Below, piece by piece: positions 16,525-25,704 of a stretch of DNA of 44,004 nt (position 1 is its first letter; every line of letters starts with the position of its first letter). Location of the stretch: assembly GCA_028724545.1 (NCBI GenBank), contig JAQYCU010000060.1, positions 1 through 44,004 on the forward strand, written 5' to 3'. The translations under genes and the position numbers were made by a program. The DNA is from a bacterium (GTDB lineage Bacteria; Bacillota; Clostridia; Lachnospirales; Lachnospiraceae). Below the pieces are notes generated by a model. The model saw nothing but the letters and a program-made list of their open reading frames with translations, was not told where the DNA came from and did not search any database.

Positions 16525-16840
16525 TACTGCACTTCCTTCCAAATTCCTTTGTTCCTATTCTACCATAAAACCTTCACCTTTGCATTATCTTCCTGTTTCC
16601 CAAAATATGGACATCTGTTTCTTTTTTGTCCACTATATATTGTATCTTTTTCAAGAATATCAATATTTTATTAAAAATGCACGAAATCTCATTTTCTCTC
16701 TTGGTATTATTTCGCATCAAAATCTTGGAAACAAAATAAATCTCCTTTTACTTTTGTACATATTGTATATTTATTTATATAATTTCATTCTGTTTTTGTT
16801 TATTTTTCATATCAACTTTCCTCGAAAATCGCTCGTCAAA
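16525..16840. other. gene-free AT-rich stretch between exonuclease gene and veg
   Basis: It holds a possible minus-strand extended -10 (TGGTAGAAT; hexamer at 16557-16562) for the exonuclease gene. The rest is T-rich with no stem-loop, repeat or RNA motif that I recognise. Confidence 0.5.
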
Positions 16841-16869
16841 TTGACGAAATCAGCAAAAAGTGGTAGAAT
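16841..16869 (+). promoter_or_regulatory. promoter of veg
   Basis: TTGACG, 17 bases, TAGAAT with an extended TGG before the -10. It is strong, as expected for veg, a classic highly expressed vegetative gene. Confidence 0.85.
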
Positions 16870-16940
16870 AAGTTCATAGTTATTTAATTATTTGGCAAAC
16901 CAAACAATTAAGCCACAGCGTAGAAAGGTATAGGTGAAGT

Positions 16941-17180
16941 ATGAGTCAGGCAGATATCAGAAAAGTAAGAGTATCCGTGGATAAAAACATTGGAAACAGG
17001 GTTAAAATCCGTGCAAACCGCGGCAGACATAAGATTGATGTTACAGAAGGAGTTATCAGCGAGACTTATCCAAGTATCTTTCTTGTGGAAGTAGAAAATA
17101 AAGCAGATGACACAACACAGACGATATCTTTTAGTTATACAGATGTATTAACAAAAGATGTACAGATGCAGTTAATCTAA
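16941..17180 (+). CDS. veg: Veg family protein
   Basis: 79 residues. VDKNIGNRVKIRANRGRHK, VISETYPSIFLVEVE and SFSYTDVLTKDVQM line up with B. subtilis Veg, a small cytosolic protein that stimulates biofilm gene expression. Its molecular partner is not settled. It is a single gene with a near-consensus promoter and a strong terminator. Confidence 0.95.
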   Translation: MSQADIRKVRVSVDKNIGNRVKIRANRGRHKIDVTEGVISETYPSIFLVEVENKADDTTQTISFSYTDVLTKDVQMQLI

Positions 17181-17196
17181 AATATAGTCGCAAATC

Positions 17197-17226
17197 AAAA
17201 GACCATCACAAGATGGTCTTTTTTAT
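17197..17226 (+). terminator. bidirectional terminator between veg and the CheA-like gene
   Basis: AAAAGACCATC pairs with GATGGTCTTTT around a 4-base loop and is followed by a T-run on the plus strand. The minus strand also ends in TTTT after the stem, so it can serve the convergent kinase operon. Confidence 0.88.
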
Positions 17227-17244
17227 TATTCCCTCTTATTCCAT

Positions 17245-18543
17245 TTAATTAAATTTCATCGTTATTTTTGTTCCTATCCCGGCGTCACTGGAAATCTTTA
17301 ATTTGCCACCCATACTTTTTACGTTACTGCTGACGACATCCATTCCCACTCCACGTCCGGAGTATTCGCCTGCTTCTTCGGAAGTTGTAAAGCCACTTGT
17401 CAGAACCAGGTCAAAAATCTCATTTTTCGTATATTCTTCCGGTGCTTTCGTCAATAAACCTCTCTGTTTCGCCTTTTCCAATATCCTGCTCTGGTCCATT
17501 CCGGCACCATCATCTGTCACACTGACCTTCAGCCTGCCATTATCAGTTGAAAATTTAAGTTTTATCAGTCCCATAGGCGATTTTCCCAGACGTTCACGCT
17601 CGTCCATCGTTTCAATGCCGTGGTCCATTGCATTTCGGATTACGTGAATCAGCGCACTGGAAATCTTCTCTCTCTTTTCTAAATCAACCGGCGTTTTTTC
17701 GCCCTTTACCAAAAGTTTTGCCGGTTTATTTAACTTGACTGACATTTCATCCACAACCACTTCCATTTTCTTGGCAACCGGTACAAAATCAGTATTTATC
17801 AGACTTTCTTTTACACTGTTTAAATTCTGCTGCACATCTCGCAGTTTCTGATACTGCTCTCTGGAAAAAGTAGCACTCTCCTGTTCTCCCAGTGCATATT
17901 CCATACTGTCTGCAAGCCGAAGCAGGCTTCTGACGCTCTGGCATATTTTATCTCTGTCTTCCTGCGAAATCACATAATGCTTTTTATTTTTGTTTCCGGA
18001 AGTGGCAGAATCTTCTTTTGCCCCATCCGTTCCGGTACTTTTGCTGCTTTTTGTCTGCTGCTCCTCCGTTCCGGCACTGGCAATATAAAATCGCTGTTTA
18101 TTCGGTTTTGACACCTCCAGATGATACTTCTGCCGTTCTTCCTCTTCCATCTGTGAAGTCAGTTCCTGTGTATAATTCTGTATTCTTTCGCTCAGGTCGT
18201 CAGCCGTATTGACCGGCACCCGTTCCTCTATAATTTTATCAATGCCCTCTTCAAAGAAATCAATATAATCGATTACTATTTTCGTGAAACGCTCCGTATC
18301 ACTGATTTCTTTTCCATTTCCCTGAAAACAATACAAAAGTCCCTCTAACTCTTTACTGACCTTCGCCATATTTTCATAAAGCATCATTGTTGCATCTGCC
18401 TTCAGTGTATGTACGCTGCGAAAAATTTCCTGTACCGTTTCCTGTCCGTAAGAACTCTGCCCACGCCTGCTAACTATTGTTTTCCGTAATCCACTCAGAA
18501 TCAGATTGCTTTCATCACAAAACATCTCCGTCATTGGGTCCAC
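17245..18543 (-). CDS. CheA-like histidine kinase: HPt plus ATPase, no CheW-type domain
   Basis: 432 residues from a GTG at 18543 with a perfect AAGGAGG. An N-terminal HPt domain has the phospho-His H45 in FRSVHTLKAD. A low-complexity Ser/Lys linker (about 145-190) and a helical segment follow. The CheA-type ATPase has N304/H308 in VIRNAMDHGIE, DDGAGMD (344-350) and SGRGVGMD (395-402). It ends right after the ATPase fold, so the CheW/P5 coupling domain of chemotaxis CheA is missing. It therefore probably signals outside chemoreceptor arrays, passing phosphate through its own HPt. It is last in the operon with REC-HD-GYP and PAS kinase genes, and the neighbouring receiver D60 is the obvious target. 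Confidence 0.9.
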   Translation of the reverse strand: MDPMTEMFCDESNLILSGLRKTIVSRRGQSSYGQETVQEIFRSVHTLKADATMMLYENMAKVSKELEGLLYCFQGNGKEISDTERFTKIVIDYIDFFEEGIDKIIEERVPVNTADDLSERIQNYTQELTSQMEEEERQKYHLEVSKPNKQRFYIASAGTEEQQTKSSKSTGTDGAKEDSATSGNKNKKHYVISQEDRDKICQSVRSLLRLADSMEYALGEQESATFSREQYQKLRDVQQNLNSVKESLINTDFVPVAKKMEVVVDEMSVKLNKPAKLLVKGEKTPVDLEKREKISSALIHVIRNAMDHGIETMDERERLGKSPMGLIKLKFSTDNGRLKVSVTDDGAGMDQSRILEKAKQRGLLTKAPEEYTKNEIFDLVLTSGFTTSEEAGEYSGRGVGMDVVSSNVKSMGGKLKISSDAGIGTKITMKFN

Positions 18544-18555
18544 AGCAGTACCTCC

Positions 18556-19638
18556 TTAGTTGTTTTCGCACTTCATCTGCTTTTGCACTTTACTAAAAAT
18601 TTCCATAATTTCCGGGTCGAACTGTCTTCCCGTTTCTCTTTTCATAATTTCCAGAGATTCTTCCAGACTAAAAGCATTCCGGTAACAACGGTCACGATTC
18701 AGCACATCATAGCAATCCAGTATCTTTACTATCCTTGCTGCCAACGGAATATCCGTGCCGGAAAGCCCCCGTGGATAGCCACTGCCGTCCCAGTTTTCGT
18801 GATGATATCGGGCAATATCTATCGCCATTTTCATAAAATCATTTTTAGAGCCCTGCTCATAAATTTCTTCTAATTGTTTCGCACCAATCTCAGCATGTGT
18901 CTTTAAAACTTCCCACTCTGCTGCCGTCAACTCTTCCCGCTTAAATAAAATTGTGTCATTGATTGCAATAAATCCTAAATCATGCAGTTGCGACGCCAGT
19001 TCAATTTCTTCTATAAAAGAAGTCGTAATTTCTTTTTCATATTTCGGAGAAAGCTGCAGACTCATTGCAAGAAGGCGGCTGTTGGCACCTATCATAGAAA
19101 TATGTGTACCACTCTCGTCGCCCTTTGCTTCTATCAGGCTTGCCAATGCGCGCAGAATATTCTTCTGCTCCCTGGTTACCATCTGAATCTGGTCATTCAC
19201 CATCTTATGCAGACGGTGGTTATATGACTCCAGTTCCTGCTGCATCTGGTACAATTTTAAATGCGTTGCCAAACGCACTGTCAGTTCCTCTTTTTCAAAA
19301 GGTTTGGAAATGTAGTCAACGGCACCCAGTTTAAATCCCCTTACCTTATCATCCACGCTATCCAGTGCTGAAATAAAGATAATGGGAATATCTCTCGTCT
19401 TGACATCGGCCTTTAACATCGTACAATATTCAAATCCTGTGATGTCAGGCATCGAAATGTCCAGCAAAATCAGATTGGGCATTTTCTTTTCAATCGCCAG
19501 CTGCGCCTGCTTGACACTGACAACCGGCCGTGGAATATAGCCCAGTTCTTTTATCATTTCCGAAAGCAGCACAAGGTTTGCCGGTACATCATCTACAATC
19601 AATATATTTGCTCTGCCATTCATTGAAACTTCACTCAC
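18556..19638 (-). CDS. response regulator with HD-GYP-like output, altered HD motif
   Basis: 360 residues from the GTG at 19638 behind GGGAGG. The ATG at 19659 lacks a site. Receiver: D60 in LILLDISMP, Lys in ISKPF. The HD-GYP domain (about 160-350) has H219-D220 but reads HDLGF where active enzymes have HDIGK, and HH (279-280) with GSGYP (285-289) are kept. The Lys of HDxGK contacts c-di-GMP phosphate in known structures, so activity may be changed. It sits between the PAS kinase and CheA-like genes, with a 12-bp gap to the latter. Confidence 0.92.
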   Translation of the reverse strand: MSEVSMNGRANILIVDDVPANLVLLSEMIKELGYIPRPVVSVKQAQLAIEKKMPNLILLDISMPDITGFEYCTMLKADVKTRDIPIIFISALDSVDDKVRGFKLGAVDYISKPFEKEELTVRLATHLKLYQMQQELESYNHRLHKMVNDQIQMVTREQKNILRALASLIEAKGDESGTHISMIGANSRLLAMSLQLSPKYEKEITTSFIEEIELASQLHDLGFIAINDTILFKREELTAAEWEVLKTHAEIGAKQLEEIYEQGSKNDFMKMAIDIARYHHENWDGSGYPRGLSGTDIPLAARIVKILDCYDVLNRDRCYRNAFSLEESLEIMKRETGRQFDPEIMEIFSKVQKQMKCENN

Positions 19639-19710
19639 AGATTTTCCTCCCTCTGGCATCAGATTCCATTCATTTTTTTCTGCTTCTTCTTTCTTCTACT
19701 GCTCTTGCAT

Positions 19711-21195
19711 TCAGCTATTACACGTTTTTTCCATTTCTGCTATCGCTTCTTTTAATTCTTCATACTGTTGCATTGCTGTATCATAATCGCCTTTCCGGAC
19801 TGTCATCTGCAGTCGGAACGCTTTTCGTTTCAAATTCATAGCGTCTTCCGACACAAGTTGTTTGACATTATCGGCAAACGCATTCGCTCTTTCCCAATTT
19901 TCCATTTCGATACAAAGCACTAATTTTTCCATATTGTTCTGGATTTCTTTCAGATTTTCCGGAGAACCCAGCCGAAATACGGCACTGGTATCGGAATCTT
20001 CCTCCGTAATATTACCCAGATGAAATGAAAATTCTTTTCGCTCTGTTTCGTCTTCTTTTTGCAGGGAATCCACTTTTTTCACCCTGATGGAGAAAGAGAA
20101 TGTACTTCCTTTTCCTTCTTCACTTTCCACATTGATTTCTCCACCCATCATATGGACCAAATCTTTTACGATACTCAGACCAAGACCTGTCCCACCATAC
20201 TTTCTGGTAATCGAAGCATCTACCTGTGAAAAACTCTTAAATAATTTATCTTTTTCAGATTCTGCAATTCCAATTCCTGAATCAATTACCATAAAAAACA
20301 GTTCCATTTCATCAGGCAAATCCATACTTTTAATAACATTTACCACTATCTGGCCAATGGAAGTAAACTTAACTGCATTCGACAACAGATTGTTTAATAC
20401 CTGTGTCAGACGCAGTTCATCTCCTATCACACGCTCCGGAATGTCGGAAGATACGTTGCAGACCAGATGCAGACCCTTTTCCTCTATGACCGGCTGGTTG
20501 GTTTTGACCAGCGCGTTCATCATTTCAAGGAAATTAAACTCCCTGCTTTCAATGGTAAACTTACCCGCCTGCAGTTTAGAAAAATCCAGAATATTGTTGA
20601 TAATTTTAATCATATTTTTGCAACAGTGGTCAATCAGCTCCACTGTTTCACGCTGTTCCCCCGTCAGCTGCGTATCCATAAGCGTCTGTGCCAGTCCCAT
20701 AATGCCATTCACCGGTGTCCGGAGTTCATGCGTGACATTAGCGACAAATTCATTACGCTCCTTATGCGCCTCTTTGATTCCCTCTTTTGCAAAAACCAGT
20801 TCTCTCTCTGCCTGATTTTGCTGCAATATGCTGCACGCACGGCATACGCCAAAAACACCTTCCCCGTTTACCTTTTCCTCTCCATACAAAAGGGAAATGC
20901 GTGCCTGTACCGGAAAACAGGTCTGGTTTTTACGATAAATGCTTGTTTCAAAATACTGGTCTATTTTTTCATTTTGGATAACAATATATCCATCATCTAT
21001 TTTAGAACAGGTGCGCAGGATGTGCTGCATCCAGATAGTTTCTCCCGGCTCAAATCCCAGCTGCTCATACGCACTGGAATTACACTCGATTACTTTTCCG
21101 TCACTGGAAAAGTAAAAAATCATATCTTTTGTTCCTTCAAAAAGGAACTCGTAACGTTTCCATTTTTGAATATCGTCACTTGTACCCTGCAGCAT
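19711..21195 (-). CDS. PAS domain hybrid-type histidine kinase with HPt-like tail
   Basis: 494 residues, no membrane segment, so it is cytosolic. A PAS domain (about 15-125) precedes HisKA with H156 in FVANVTHELRTPVNG and HATPase with NLLSNAVKFT, DSGIGI and GGTGLGLSIV. After about 405 comes a helical tail (ENLKEIQNNMEKLV to QQYEELKEAIAEM) with the rhythm of an HPt bundle but no His at the phosphorylation position. It is either a degenerate HPt or a docking module. A weak ribosome site (GGGGTG) precedes the ATG. It is the second gene of the operon that starts with the SEC-C gene. Confidence 0.92.
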   Translation of the reverse strand: MLQGTSDDIQKWKRYEFLFEGTKDMIFYFSSDGKVIECNSSAYEQLGFEPGETIWMQHILRTCSKIDDGYIVIQNEKIDQYFETSIYRKNQTCFPVQARISLLYGEEKVNGEGVFGVCRACSILQQNQAERELVFAKEGIKEAHKERNEFVANVTHELRTPVNGIMGLAQTLMDTQLTGEQRETVELIDHCCKNMIKIINNILDFSKLQAGKFTIESREFNFLEMMNALVKTNQPVIEEKGLHLVCNVSSDIPERVIGDELRLTQVLNNLLSNAVKFTSIGQIVVNVIKSMDLPDEMELFFMVIDSGIGIAESEKDKLFKSFSQVDASITRKYGGTGLGLSIVKDLVHMMGGEINVESEEGKGSTFSFSIRVKKVDSLQKEDETERKEFSFHLGNITEEDSDTSAVFRLGSPENLKEIQNNMEKLVLCIEMENWERANAFADNVKQLVSEDAMNLKRKAFRLQMTVRKGDYDTAMQQYEELKEAIAEMEKTCNS

Positions 21196-21227
21196 TTTAA
21201 CACCCCGATTCTAACGCACTTAGAAAA

Positions 21228-21734
21228 CTATTTATTTGCCCCACAACATTTTTTATATTTCTTTCCACTGCCACAAGGACAAGGGTCATTTCGGCCAATC
21301 TTCTTGTCTTTGACAATGGTACCGGACTTTTTCTGCTCACGGTATAATTCTTTTCTTCTCTCTTCTGTCAGAAGATTGTCCCATGCCGGCAGGTTATATA
21401 ACCACTCTGCCTTTGCTTCCACCATGTTGTAGTATAATTTTTCAATATCAATGTCTAATGTAACGGTTGTATTCTCGTCCATCTCCTCAATCGGATTAGG
21501 AGTCTTCAAGCTCTCGTTAATACCATCTAAAAATCCTACCATATAGTTTAATTCCATCTGGTATTTTTCTGCCAGTTCCTTAACCGTACCCATTACTACA
21601 TTAGAAGGGTCTGCCAGCAGTTCTTCATAAATGCCTTTTTCCAAATCAAAATATTTACTCCAGATTGCTTTTCCTGCACGCGAATTAATATCTACTCCGT
21701 ATGCATATTCTCTCCATTCCTGTAAAAGTCCCAT
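21228..21734 (-). CDS. SEC-C motif protein
   Basis: 168 residues from the ATG at 21734 (GTGAGGATAAGAAT). The C-terminal [19 protein letters not shown] is a complete SEC-C zinc motif, as at the end of SecA. The first 140 residues are helical and of a type seen in uncharacterised clostridial proteins. The function is unknown. The zinc knuckle suggests binding of a protein or ribosome partner. It is the first gene of the signalling operon, 32 bp before the PAS kinase, which may be chance co-transcription. Confidence 0.9.
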   Translation of the reverse strand: MGLLQEWREYAYGVDINSRAGKAIWSKYFDLEKGIYEELLADPSNVVMGTVKELAEKYQMELNYMVGFLDGINESLKTPNPIEEMDENTTVTLDIDIEKLYYNMVEAKAEWLYNLPAWDNLLTEERRKELYREQKKSGTIVKDKKIGRNDPCPCGSGKKYKKCCGANK

Positions 21735-21818
21735 ATTCTTATCCTCACTTTTCTTCATTATTCACTACGACAAATTATACCATTCTGTTACCTTTCGGTC
21801 AACAAAAGAACCTTTTTT

Positions 21819-23186
21819 CTATTTATACTTAGGATAGTCATAAATAAATGTTGTATTTCCAGCATAGCACGTGCTCATCCAATACATACGAAGACCGATT
21901 TTCTGTGCATAATACGGGTCTGTCGCATACTGGTGCCACATTGTTTTTCTGTTTGGTGAAAAACGCATTTTAAAAATTGTATTCTGCTTATATCTGCTAT
22001 GCACATAGTTCTTTGACAAATAGGATGCTGCACCATAAATTGCCTTATTTACTGTCGTCCATTTTTTATAGTATGCATACGACGTTGCCCCGACAAACGG
22101 GTCAGAATCATATGCCTTTATTCCATACAAATTATATACTTTTCGCTTTGATTTCAGTTTTTTCGTTTTAAACTTGCCATTCTTTTTGCGCGCAAAACTC
22201 CGGTATGCTATTTTCTTAATCGTATTTCCACTTGCCAGTCTGCTTGTTCCATAAGCCGATTCCAAAAACGTCTGGCATACCAGATAAACAGGGTCTAATT
22301 TGTATTTTTTGGCTGCTTTCAGGAAAACATCTGCCTTATTATAAAGGCTGCTCTTTTTCGTACTGATACCGGCTTCCCTGCAATAGTCTTCGATTAAATA
22401 CTGATAATACTGCTTAAACTTTTTCTTGTCCACACTCCGGTAACGGTCCACTCTCAGGTACTGAAAAGACTGGGTAATGTCCTGTTTTGTGTCCACCAGT
22501 TTTCTATACGTTTTGTAGGACACTTTTGGAGAACGTCTGTATTCTGCCTTCGCATATTTTTTCAAAGAATACGGATATGCCGTTTTCTTAGTCTGTCCCG
22601 AAAATCGTACAGCATTCTTTGTCAAAGACATAACAGTTCCTTCGCTGTTCCACTGGCAGCTAAATGCAAGCGCATTGCAAAGCTGCTCTGCCGGCACAAG
22701 AATCCCACTCTTTCCGGAAGCCGTATACACTACCTTTTCCGGTGCCGTCTGCCATACATATTTTTGTCCGTTTACATACAGGGTGGTATCTCCAACATAA
22801 AAAGTAATGACTTTGTTCTGCCAGACCAGACGCACATGTTTTGTTTTCTTATTATATTCATAAGAAACTTTCGGCCCATTACTGCAGATTGTCTGTCTGA
22901 GTGCCATCATCGTAACTCCATTGTAAGTAACCAGTGGCGTTTCCGAAACATCAATGACAGCATCATTATATGTAATACTCTTTTCCGATAATATTGCCCC
23001 ACTATCTGTCCCATTTATGGTACAGATGCTGTCCGGAACAGTATTTTCTGCTGCTTCATCAGCTTTCACAAACGCTGTCTGACACCCGTCCAGAGTGCCT
23101 ATCAATATCGCCACACAAAGCATACTAAAAAGCAGTGTCTTTGCCACATTATTTTTCTTTTGCATTTTTGGTATCCATCGCATCAT
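21819..23186 (-). CDS. secreted peptidoglycan glucosaminidase with copper-amine-oxidase-like N domain
   Basis: 455 residues with ribosome site GGAGAGG. A signal segment (about 14-43) is followed by a stalk-like domain of the copper-amine-oxidase N type (about 50-195: VTMMALRQTIC, LVPAEQLCNALAFSC). The glucosaminidase domain (about 285-440) has catalytic Glu in QTFLESAYGTS, then YNLYGIKAYDSDPF and GAASYLSKNYV. It should cleave N-acetylglucosaminyl bonds of peptidoglycan for wall turnover or cell separation. The region between is Lys/Tyr-rich. It neighbours lrgB, another wall-lysis-related gene, on the same strand. Confidence 0.9.
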   Translation of the reverse strand: MMRWIPKMQKKNNVAKTLLFSMLCVAILIGTLDGCQTAFVKADEAAENTVPDSICTINGTDSGAILSEKSITYNDAVIDVSETPLVTYNGVTMMALRQTICSNGPKVSYEYNKKTKHVRLVWQNKVITFYVGDTTLYVNGQKYVWQTAPEKVVYTASGKSGILVPAEQLCNALAFSCQWNSEGTVMSLTKNAVRFSGQTKKTAYPYSLKKYAKAEYRRSPKVSYKTYRKLVDTKQDITQSFQYLRVDRYRSVDKKKFKQYYQYLIEDYCREAGISTKKSSLYNKADVFLKAAKKYKLDPVYLVCQTFLESAYGTSRLASGNTIKKIAYRSFARKKNGKFKTKKLKSKRKVYNLYGIKAYDSDPFVGATSYAYYKKWTTVNKAIYGAASYLSKNYVHSRYKQNTIFKMRFSPNRKTMWHQYATDPYYAQKIGLRMYWMSTCYAGNTTFIYDYPKYK

Positions 23187-23353
23187 TTTCTCTTCCTCTC
23201 CTTATAACACTTGTATTGATTATATTTTCCAAATATGAATATAATGTGTCACTTTTTGAGCAAACAGAACATATGATACTTACCACAAATCAAGGATTCC
23301 CCTTTGATTTTTCCTGACTGCTGCCTTTTTCTTTTGCTTCAGCACCCGTCATT

Positions 23354-24046
23354 TTACAAAAAATTGGCAAAAACCGGAGCAATGATTACGGTAATCACGC
23401 CTGACACTGCTATCGACAGGCTACTCATAGCACCTTCTATTTCTCCCATTTCCATCGCTTTTGCCGTTCCCATTGCATGCGACGAAGAACCTATCGCAAT
23501 CCCCTTCGCAATAGGTTCTTCAATATGAAATAACCTGCACACGCCTTCTGCTATCATATTTCCAAAAACGCCCGTAATGACAATGACTGCTATCGTAATG
23601 GTAACAATGCCACCAAGCTCTTCTGATATGCCCATTCCTATCGCTGTTGTGATGGACTTCGGAAGCATTGTCACATATTCCTGATGTCCCAGATGAAACA
23701 GGATAGACATTACCAGCACGCACGCAGCACTGGTAAGTGCGCCTGCCAGAATCCCTGCCAGAATCGCCGTCAGATGTTTTCGCAGCAATTCCGTCTGTTC
23801 GTAAAGTGGGACAGCAAGACAGACCGTAGCCGGTGTCAGAAAATAACTAAGATATTTTGCACCATTCTCATATGTCTGATAGTCAATGTCAAATACCACT
23901 AATAACAAAATAATTGCTGCGATTGCAATTAACAATGGGTTAAAAATTGCCCATTTAAATTTTTTCTTTAATAAGGTACCTAATTCATACATTAAAAAAC
24001 TAATCATCACTCCAAAAAAGAGTGACTCCCGAAGTAATGTTTCCAT
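23354..24046 (-). CDS. lrgB: LrgB family protein
   Basis: 230 residues with about seven hydrophobic segments. GGAGG is seven bases before the ATG. LPKSITTAIGMGISEELGG and GSSSHAMGTAKAMEMGE are the LrgB/CidB signature. It works with LrgA in control of murein hydrolase activity or in export. In B. subtilis the PftAB homologues transport pyruvate. lrgA lies 105 bp upstream, with a duplicated 27-bp segment in the gap. Confidence 0.94.
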   Translation of the reverse strand: METLLRESLFFGVMISFLMYELGTLLKKKFKWAIFNPLLIAIAAIILLLVVFDIDYQTYENGAKYLSYFLTPATVCLAVPLYEQTELLRKHLTAILAGILAGALTSAACVLVMSILFHLGHQEYVTMLPKSITTAIGMGISEELGGIVTITIAVIVITGVFGNMIAEGVCRLFHIEEPIAKGIAIGSSSHAMGTAKAMEMGEIEGAMSSLSIAVSGVITVIIAPVFANFL

Positions 24047-24074
24047 TCTGCAGCCTCCATCTCTGCTTTTTTCT

Positions 24075-24140
24075 CTAATCTGCCTATTTGCAGGTGTCTG
24101 TCGTGTTTTCCTGCTAATCTGCCTGTTTGCAGGTGTCTGT
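24075..24140. repeat. 39-bp-period direct repeat between lrgA and lrgB
   Basis: Two 27-bp copies (24075-24101 and 24114-24140) differ at one base and start 39 bp apart, a multiple of three. The gap between the genes was probably enlarged by a tandem duplication. Confidence 0.85.
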
Positions 24141-24151
24141 GCGCATTTCTG

Positions 24152-24523
24152 TTACTCTTCCTGCTTTTTCTGCCCGGATTTTTTGCACCGGATAACACCC
24201 TGTGTCACCCAGCCGGACACAGCCATTACTACAACAGTAGAAACCAGCATAATTACCACAACCGGCACAAGAACCGGTTTTAGAACGCCCCACGACTCTA
24301 AGAGTCCGACACCTGCCGGAATAAACATAACCGGCATAATTTCCACCAGACACTTTGCTGTTTCCTGAATGGATTCCAATTTAATTATCTTCGTTTCCAG
24401 ACACACAAACAAAATGACCAGTCCGTAAATACTTGCCGGAATCGGAAACGGAAGAAAATATTTGCATACCTCCCCCAAAAAAGATATTCCCAAAATAATT
24501 GAAAGTTGAATGATATATTTCAC
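24152..24523 (-). CDS. lrgA: LrgA/CidA family holin-like protein
   Basis: 123 residues, GTG start at 24523 with AGAGG nine bases upstream. Four membrane helices are visible, with FLPFPIPASIYGLVILF and PVMFIPAGVGLLE typical of CidA/LrgA. The Lys/Gln-rich tail is cytosolic. It pairs with lrgB. It begins 19 bp after the UDP-galactopyranose mutase stop codon, so the three genes probably share a transcript. Confidence 0.94.
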   Translation of the reverse strand: MKYIIQLSIILGISFLGEVCKYFLPFPIPASIYGLVILFVCLETKIIKLESIQETAKCLVEIMPVMFIPAGVGLLESWGVLKPVLVPVVVIMLVSTVVVMAVSGWVTQGVIRCKKSGQKKQEE

Positions 24524-24542
24524 GAATTGTCGCCTCTTGTCC

Positions 24543-25643
24543 TTATACTATTTCCCGGTTAACAGCCTCCAGTGCTGCCTCTACCACCTTATCCATATCA
24601 TAATAACGGTATTCGCCTAAACGTCCTCCAAAAATCACATTTTTTTCTTTTTGGGCAAGCTGACGATATTTTTCCACCAATGCTTCATTTTTTGCATCAT
24701 TTACCGGATAATATGGCTCATCTCCCTGTTTCCACTCACTCGGATACTCTTTTGAAATAACCGTTTTCGGCTGCGTGCCAAACTCAAAATGCTTATGCTC
24801 AATAATACGGGTATATGGCACTTCCCTTTCCGTATAATTTACTACAGCATTCCCCTGAAAATTATCGGTGTCTAACGTTTCCTCCTCGAAACGCACAGAA
24901 CGGTATTCCAGTACGCCATACTGATAATCAAAATACTGGTCCAGCATTCCTGTATACACCGTTTTGTCAGCAATGTCCTGATGGTCTTTGCGAAACTCAA
25001 AATAATCCGTTTCCAGCAGCACATCAGAACCTTCTAACAATTTTTCGACAATCTGTGTATATCCTCCCATCGGGATTCCCTGATATCTGTCATTAAAATA
25101 ATTATTATCATATGTGAAACGCAATGGCAGACGTTTAATAATAAACGCCGGCAGTTCCTTACAATCTCTTCCCCACTGCTTCTCAGTATATCCTTTTACC
25201 AGTTTTTCATACACATCTTTTCCCACCAGAGAAAGTGCCTGTTCTTCCAGGTTCTCCGGTTCTTCAATATGTAGCTGTTCTATCTGCTTCGCAATAATAT
25301 CTTTTGCCTCCTGTGGTGTCTTAATCCCCCACATTTTGCTAAAAGTATTCATATTAAATGGCAAATTGTATAACTCATCCTTATAAACAGCTACCGGTGA
25401 GTTGATATACTGATTAAATTCAGCAAACTGATTCATATAATCCCATACTTTTTTGTTAGATGTATGAAAAATATGCGCACCATATTTATGTACGTTAATT
25501 CCCTCTGTCTGCTCACAATAAATATTTCCTGCAATGTGAGGACGCTTATCAATGACCAGACATTTTTTTCCACGTTTTGTCATTTCCTGTGCAAATACAG
25601 CACCAAAAAGTCCGGCACCTACTATTAAATAATCGTAATGCAT
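24543..25643 (-). CDS. glf: UDP-galactopyranose mutase
   Basis: 366 residues from the ATG at 25643 behind GGAGGGAG. A longer frame to 25685 has no site. The FAD-binding start YDYLIVGAGLFGAVFA, NIYCEQTEGINVHKYGAHIFHT, EKQWGRDCKELP and the final FGGRLGEYRYYDMDKV are those of Glf. It interconverts UDP-galactopyranose and UDP-galactofuranose for surface glycans. No glycosyltransferase gene adjoins it, so the galactofuranose polymer must be made elsewhere. It is followed by lrgAB. Confidence 0.97.
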   Translation of the reverse strand: MHYDYLIVGAGLFGAVFAQEMTKRGKKCLVIDKRPHIAGNIYCEQTEGINVHKYGAHIFHTSNKKVWDYMNQFAEFNQYINSPVAVYKDELYNLPFNMNTFSKMWGIKTPQEAKDIIAKQIEQLHIEEPENLEEQALSLVGKDVYEKLVKGYTEKQWGRDCKELPAFIIKRLPLRFTYDNNYFNDRYQGIPMGGYTQIVEKLLEGSDVLLETDYFEFRKDHQDIADKTVYTGMLDQYFDYQYGVLEYRSVRFEEETLDTDNFQGNAVVNYTEREVPYTRIIEHKHFEFGTQPKTVISKEYPSEWKQGDEPYYPVNDAKNEALVEKYRQLAQKEKNVIFGGRLGEYRYYDMDKVVEAALEAVNREIV

Positions 25644-25661
25644 TCTTTTTCTCCCTCCGTC

Positions 25662-25680
25662 AGTAACTTTTGACGTTACT
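25662..25680. promoter_or_regulatory. inverted repeat upstream of glf
   Basis: AGTAAC and GTTACT flank a 7-base centre, 19 bp before the glf start. It could be a repressor site. No clear promoter hexamers are visible here. Confidence 0.3.
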
Positions 25681-25704
25681 ATCATACCCCTTTTGCTGCA
25701 AATT

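Noticed and set aside
20467-21432. Long plus-strand open frame (321 codons) opposite the PAS kinase
   Set aside because: It lacks a ribosome site and has the low-complexity look of antisense translation. The minus-strand kinase has complete motifs.
21819-23186. Glucosaminidase considered as a lipoprotein
   Set aside because: The candidate lipobox reads LDGC, with Asp at a position that normally holds a small residue. An ordinary signal peptide is more likely.
24075-24140. Repeat considered as a small CRISPR array
   Set aside because: There are only two copies, a 12-bp gap and no cas genes. The period fits a tandem duplication.
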